A DNA stretch of 64,000 bases, from the NCBI GenBank assembly GCA_007258455.2, contig VDFB02344204.1, forward strand, positions 124,001 to 188,000, read 5' to 3'. Shown here piece by piece: positions 59,350 through 64,000 of the stretch. How positions within the stretch are numbered: the first letter of the stretch is position 1; every line of letters starts with the position of its first letter. A program made the position numbers and the translations under genes. Under the pieces are notes generated by a model. That model saw only the letters and a program-made list of their open reading frames with translations, had not been told where the DNA came from and did no database searches. The DNA comes from Sequoia sempervirens. Lineage: Eukaryota > Streptophyta > Pinopsida > Cupressales > Cupressaceae.

Positions 59350-59595
59350 TTTAGCACTTTGGACTCTTAAGGGAAACTAGTGGGCAACAAAGTTAACTTC
59401 TTCACAAACTTGGTTTGAAGTAATTTCATTCTTTTTTGTGCATTTGAGAGACATTTTGACTGGAGGTCGGTCTATGAGCCCTGTTCTATGATATTACAAA
59501 AAGGTATTGTGGACCTATATTAAGCTACCACTCTCAATATCATACAAATTGAACCCTGGCATCAATAGACTCTGTATATCAAGCTACCACAATTT

Positions 59596-60957
59596 TGTTG
59601 ATGTTAGCAGCTTCGTCGATCTCTTCTAGCCGTTCCAGCACATGACAGAGCTTGGAAAAGAGAGAAGGAAGTCTGCTAGCAAAGAGGAGAGTAGAGTCTG
59701 CTTCAAGAGTAAAACATGGCACTTGCTAAGACTAAGCCCGCCCAACCATACAAAAGTGGCATACAATATAGCCAAGTCCGCTCCAAGGAAATAATCAATG
59801 GCTTGGTATAAAGCAAAGTCCGCTAGCAATACATAAAGGAAAGTTCGCCCTTGTTTCTTGGCACAAACACTCAGCAAAGCCCGCCCATGTTAAGAAAGGG
59901 ATGTGTCAAACATGATTGAAGTCCGCCACATGTCTTGGCCATGAAACTTGACAAGGTCCGCGCTTACCAAAGAGTGACATGGCATAAAAGATGGAATCTT
60001 GCCAAATCCGCTTCAAGAGGATAATGAGTGTCTGCACTTAGAAGAATATGAACATGGAAAGTGAATGAGTGAAGTCCGCTCAACATGTTAAGTCTGAAAT
60101 GGCAAGAGAAAAGAGGAAGTCTGCCAGCCTTAAAGTGAAATTGAGCTCGCCCCTCATTTGTAAAGGGTGGAGACAGTGTATAGAATTGTTGTGATAGACT
60201 ATTTCTGATAATAAAAGCTCTTATGCATGATTTGATTTGAACCACTTTTATTGTCAAATAGTGTGCATGGTTGCATAACTTCTTCCACCATAGATTGGAG
60301 ATAGATTAGAATTAGATTACACTTGGAATAAAATTTTCTTTGAAAGTTTGTTAGATGAATGCAAGATTTGATAAGCATTGATTTATGGTGGAACTTTTGC
60401 TCATACTTTCTTTGAACGGATGATTTTCATTCAATGCGTAAAGTTAGCCTGAGCTTACTCTGTGGATTCTTAACTTCTGTCTGGATAAATATTGTTTGAT
60501 TGGAAGGTAGTTATTCATGATATGAAAACCATAAGCACATTTCCTTGAAGATTGCAATGGCTTTGCATAGTTGGCGCGATTCCTGCGTGGCGAAACAAAG
60601 TTTGGTTTCGTTTCACCAAGTCAATACCGTCTCTTGAATTCTTAGGAAGTAGATTAGAACTTCTGATCCCTTGTCTCCTTTTTCAATTTGTTTGATCTGC
60701 AACCCAAATAAAAGAGCTTCATTGTCCAAACCTTCATTGTGAATTGAAAAAATCCAGCGTAACTCCCCTTGTGACTACTAGCAAATCACAACGCCCATTG
60801 AGCTTACCACACATCAAGACCTGACATAAGAAACCTTGGAATCGCCATATGATCTTCTCGCAATCTTAGCATACGAGGTGGTTTTTCAAGAGAGGATAGG
60901 GTGTCTCTGGGCATTTTTATTCTGATGTACGAGTGTGTCATAAAACACGCATCAACA
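59596..60957 (+). mobile_element. Probable copia LTR inside the transposon, copy 2
   Basis: TGTTGATG (59596) to CATCAACA (60950-60957), matching 37113-38422 plus about 55 extra bases. Several motif positions that read gtccac in copy 1 read gtccgc here. Confidence 0.6.
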
Positions 60958-60973
60958 GGTTAAAGATAAGGAT

Positions 60974-61375
60974 TTGACAATGCTTGCCCTCGATGGTTTT
61001 CCATTGTCTTGGGAGTCCTATATTCAAGGAATTAGTGCAAGTTCCAAACTCCCGAAGTTTGATCATTTGAGGGCCAATTTCATTCATTATGCATCAAGAT
61101 TGATGGTTAGAGGTGTTGGCCAAAATTCTACTAATGAAGAGATTCATGTTCTTGCCGCCCAACCTTCGAAGAAGAAAGGAAGAAGTGGAAAGAAGGGATT
61201 CTTCAAGAGGAATCGAGACAAAGGAAATGATGGTGCTCCCCCTTCCAAGAAGAAGCGAGACTTGTCCAAGATTCAATGCTTTAGGTGTGATAAGTTTGGT
61301 CTCTTTTCCAAACATTGTTCAGATAGACCTAAGCATCAATCCTCTGTTGCAGATGTAGATGGTGTTTCTCCATAG
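60974..61375 (+). pseudogene. gag: Copia gag C-terminal fragment, copy 2
   Basis: Equivalent to 38439-38837; knuckle reads CFRCDKFGLFSKHC, in which the conserved GH is changed to GL, removing the histidine ligand. Confidence 0.85.
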
Positions 61376-61387
61376 AAGAATGAATAT

Positions 61388-61830
61388 TTGTTTTGCTTAG
61401 CATTGTCAAGCAATGTACCCACTGACACCAACACTTGGCTGATCGACAGTGGTTTTCTCAGAAAGAGAGTTGATTATGAAGAAATATTTGCTCTTGTTGC
61501 TCGTTACACTTCTGTCAGAACTATCATTGCCTTTGCTGCATCAAGAGGATGGAAGATTCATCATATGGACGTGAAGACAACTTTTCTCAATGGCGTGATT
61601 GAGGAAGAAGTTTACGTCAAGCAACCTGATGATTTTGAAGTTCATGGGAAGGAGTCACATGTGTGTAAGCTAAAGAAGGCATTGTATGGTCTTAAGCAGG
61701 CTCCTCGTGCATGGTACGAAAGGATTGATCGGTACTTGTCTAGTTTGGGCTTCTTGAAGAATGATGCTGATTCAAATCTCTACTTCAAGGTAATCAATGG
61801 TGATGCATTAATATTGGTACTAATTCATGC
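61388..61830 (+). pseudogene. Copia protease/RT fusion remnant, copy 2
   Basis: Open through NTWLIDSGF, joined to VDYEEIFALVARYTSVRTII, MDVKTTFLNGVIEEEVYVKQ and KKALYGLKQAPRAWYERID, ending in the (ta)n tract at 61843-61868. The same protease-RT junction as copy 1 shows the deletion predates the two copies. The YVDD active-site box is missing. Confidence 0.88.
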
Positions 61831-61841
61831 TTCTAGGCTGC

Positions 61842-61873
<32 letters not shown>

Positions 61874-62507
61874 TACATGTTTTTCCATTGTTACATTTCA
61901 CACCGCAAGTAAATGGTTGCATAGTGTGGAATGAGGGGCAACGGCTGTAATTGAAATCTTTTCATCTATCACATCTAGTTGTTACTTATGCAATGTGAAG
62001 TAATGCTTTGAGTTTTAAAGATGTGCAATGCAATGTAATCAATAATATGAATAAATTTTTAATTATTAGTTATGTAATGTGAAGTAATTGCATAACTGCT
62101 TAGGTTGACTTTGTAAAAACTATATTGTAATTGAAATTTTTTCATCTATCAAAGATCTAGTTGTTACTTATGCAATGTGAAGTAATGCTTTGAGTTTGAA
62201 AGATGTGCAATGCAATGTAATCAACAATATGAATAAATTACATAATATAACCATTCTTTTTATGCTATTGTACATCAAAATATTTAACCATTGCTCACTT
62301 GATTAAATTTCAAAGAGTTTAATTATGCACATGAGGAGGCAATTAAATTTGATTGTCAACTTCTATATATCAAATTATCCAATAATCAAGTGTATGTCCA
62401 TATACAAAAATGGCATCAACGCCAACTCAAACAAAATTTTACAATGTGGCATATGCCATCTCGGTATCTATTCAATATTTACATGCCAAAATGTCTCTCA
62501 TCCTAAA

Positions 62508-64000
62508 TTACTGGTGGATCATCAAAATGGAGCCTCTTTGGAGCGCTCGTTGCCTCTGAAGAGTAGTTGCACAAGAAAAAGTCAAACCACAATTGAGATT
62601 AGTTATATTATATAATTTAAAATTGAATAATTAACATCAAAATCAATATACATTAAATTATAATTGAACTCTAAAATTGTAATCTTGATTACCTGAAATA
62701 TTCATCTTTTCAAAGGGTCAGGAGTCCTAGAATATGCCCCTCTCAAAGAACCGACCAAACCATATTTTGTAATTTCAATCTATATAGGTGAACAAAAACA
62801 TAAAAGTGATCCAAGTTACCATACAATTGTCAGTAATAGGAACATATAAATACCAAACACAAAATAAAATGAACACATACTTCTTTAGGTTGATCTTTTT
62901 CTTTATCTCCTTTAGGTGTTTCGACACCTTCTCCTTGAGGTGCTTCAACACCTACTCCTTCAAGTGTTCCAATACGTACTACTTCGGGTGTTGTGGCACT
63001 TGTCAACAAGGACGTATAGCTCATAATTCCCTGGACATAAAAATGACAAGTACATATGAAACTACCAATCTATGTCGATGTATGTATAATCAATATAAGA
63101 TCTTAAAATTCTTAATTCAATCAAATTTGAGTTCAATTACCTTCCCCTTATCCAACATTGCACTTCCATAATCTAGAAGGCTACGCACCTCGCCGCACTA
63201 GGTATTTCCTACAAGAGGAAAATAAGATAAACATATAAGTTATTATATAATTTCATTAATGACAATTCAAATGACAAGAAAGTATATAATAAATAAATGT
63301 AAATGAGTGAGTGCAAAAATATATACTGTGCATGTCGAGGCCAAATGAAATGGCCCTTAGAGTATTATCCGTCACTTGTGTCAGCTCCTCCTCAGACATC
63401 AACTGTTAAATAGACCATGTAAATAAATATTAGTACATTATACTATCTCTTCTTAATATTCATTTAAAAATAAATGCAAGTTATGAATTCACAACTTAAA
63501 TTTTACTTGTTACTATTCCAATGTCCCCCTCTCTAGTAGGAGAGGACTCTGTACGATGTGCTCCACTCTCCTGTGTCTGATCTATAATGTCCACATCATG
63601 GAAGTCATAATCGAAAGTGTCCAAGGGATGCTCGACAGGCTGTACAAGAGGACCCAAGCATATCTGGCGGCACATGGAGCAAGTATGTGGTACACAAATA
63701 TGTGCACTTGACGAGAATGACGTAGTAGCACTCGAGCCATCACTAACATCACCAGAATGTGGTTGAGCTACTATAGAAGCATGGAAAACCAAAAGACCAC
63801 TCAAAGAGTGAATAGTGTGGATAGTCTGTATGGCCGCATCCTACATAATATTTGGATGGTATACTGAAGGTGGAGGAGGAAGGGGAACATATGGGCAGGG
63901 TATTACTCTAACTGTCCCTAGTCTATCCTAGGGCATACCTCCACCAACGCCTTGGAAGGGTTTAATGTCAAAGTAATTGACATGATGCCCTAACACAAAC
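62508..64000 (-). pseudogene. Unknown multi-exon accessory gene, copy 2 (5' part outside window)
   Basis: Equivalent to 39968-41938. Visible exons: last exon ending TAA 62508-62510; an exon about 62697-62783 with a private TGA (LKR-stop-IFQ, from CGG in copy 1); an exon with GVGVEAPQGEGVETPKGDKE (about 62882-63030) ending in phase 0 at gaa|gtatgtg; an exon near 63130-63200; an exon with MSEEELTQVTDNT (about 63320-63400); and part of exon 1 (63496-64000). Small indels relative to copy 1 occur in the exons near 63340 and 63180. Confidence 0.55.

Larger units (their letters stand above)
54630..64000. mobile_element. Large TIR transposon, copy 2, truncated by the window edge
   Basis: It starts with the same GGGTATGTGCAGGATCATG end and follows copy 1 in order through transposase, exon-like repeats, ~358-bp array, copia cargo and accessory gene. 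It runs out at 64000 inside exon 1 of the accessory gene. The four bases before it are tgta, so it lies at a different target from copy 1. It has an internal 100-N gap equivalent to about 2.8 kb of copy 1. An extra segment of about 55 bases (60757-60813) in the copia LTR is absent from copy 1. Confidence 0.88.

Noticed and set aside
1..64000. tRNA, rRNA and canonical small RNA genes
   Set aside because: I saw no tRNA-like A/B boxes with cloverleaf or rRNA core sequence by eye; a covariance-model scan was not possible.

Overview
The window looks like transposon-rich nuclear DNA of a seed plant, most likely a gymnosperm (inferred). Reasons: it is AT-rich; no gene in it is clearly intact; it holds several decayed LTR retrotransposons with plant-type primer sites and long LTRs (one about 3.7 kb); there is a tau-class (plant-type) glutathione transferase copy; and all host-gene homologies are broken (RPA1, tau GST, a double-stranded-RNA-binding DRB/HYL1-like protein, a WDR76-like WD40 protein). 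Two N runs are present (29756-30619 and 54871-54970).

Layout, left part. 1-1805 is an RPA1 (replication protein A large subunit) pseudogene. 2559-7718 is a complete-ended Ty3/gypsy-type element with 1.5-kb LTRs, TSD ttcta, primer site and polypurine tract, but only gag and protease; RT, RNase H and integrase are absent. 7.7-14.4 kb holds microsatellites, degenerate local repeats, an LTR-like stretch and a 1.38-kb interval bounded by inverted hairpins with CTAG. 14885-15377 is a tau GST pseudogene without the usual intron. 19.2-27.4 kb is the first copy of a duplicated block carrying DRB-like exons. It is interrupted at 21537-26561 by a minus-strand gypsy element with a ~3.7-kb LTR and its own TSD.

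Centre. 29358-42623 is the most interesting object: a ~13.3-kb DNA transposon with perfect 19-bp terminal inverted repeats (GGGTATGTGCAGGATCATG), a 4-bp TSD (ttat) and palindromic subterminal motifs near both ends. It has a plus-strand gene for a DDD/E-type transposase and a second, minus-strand multi-exon gene of unknown function. Between the two genes lies cargo: a ~358-bp tandem array and a deleted Ty1/copia element. A second copy starts at 54630 and runs off the right edge. The same cargo is in both copies, so it was acquired before the copies separated.

Right part. 42.6-51.8 kb contains a 1.3-kb retroposon with a 17-bp TSD and A-tail, a WDR76-like fragment, LTR-like sequence and a large inverted repeat. 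51.8-54.63 kb is the second copy of the duplicated block, whose right side abuts transposon copy 2.

The transposase of copy 1 is broken (stops, frameshifts). Copy 2 keeps an open 264-codon catalytic core but is damaged elsewhere. The accessory gene has stops in copy 1 and at least one in copy 2. As they stand the elements look inactive; an intact relative elsewhere in the genome would be the real biological system.
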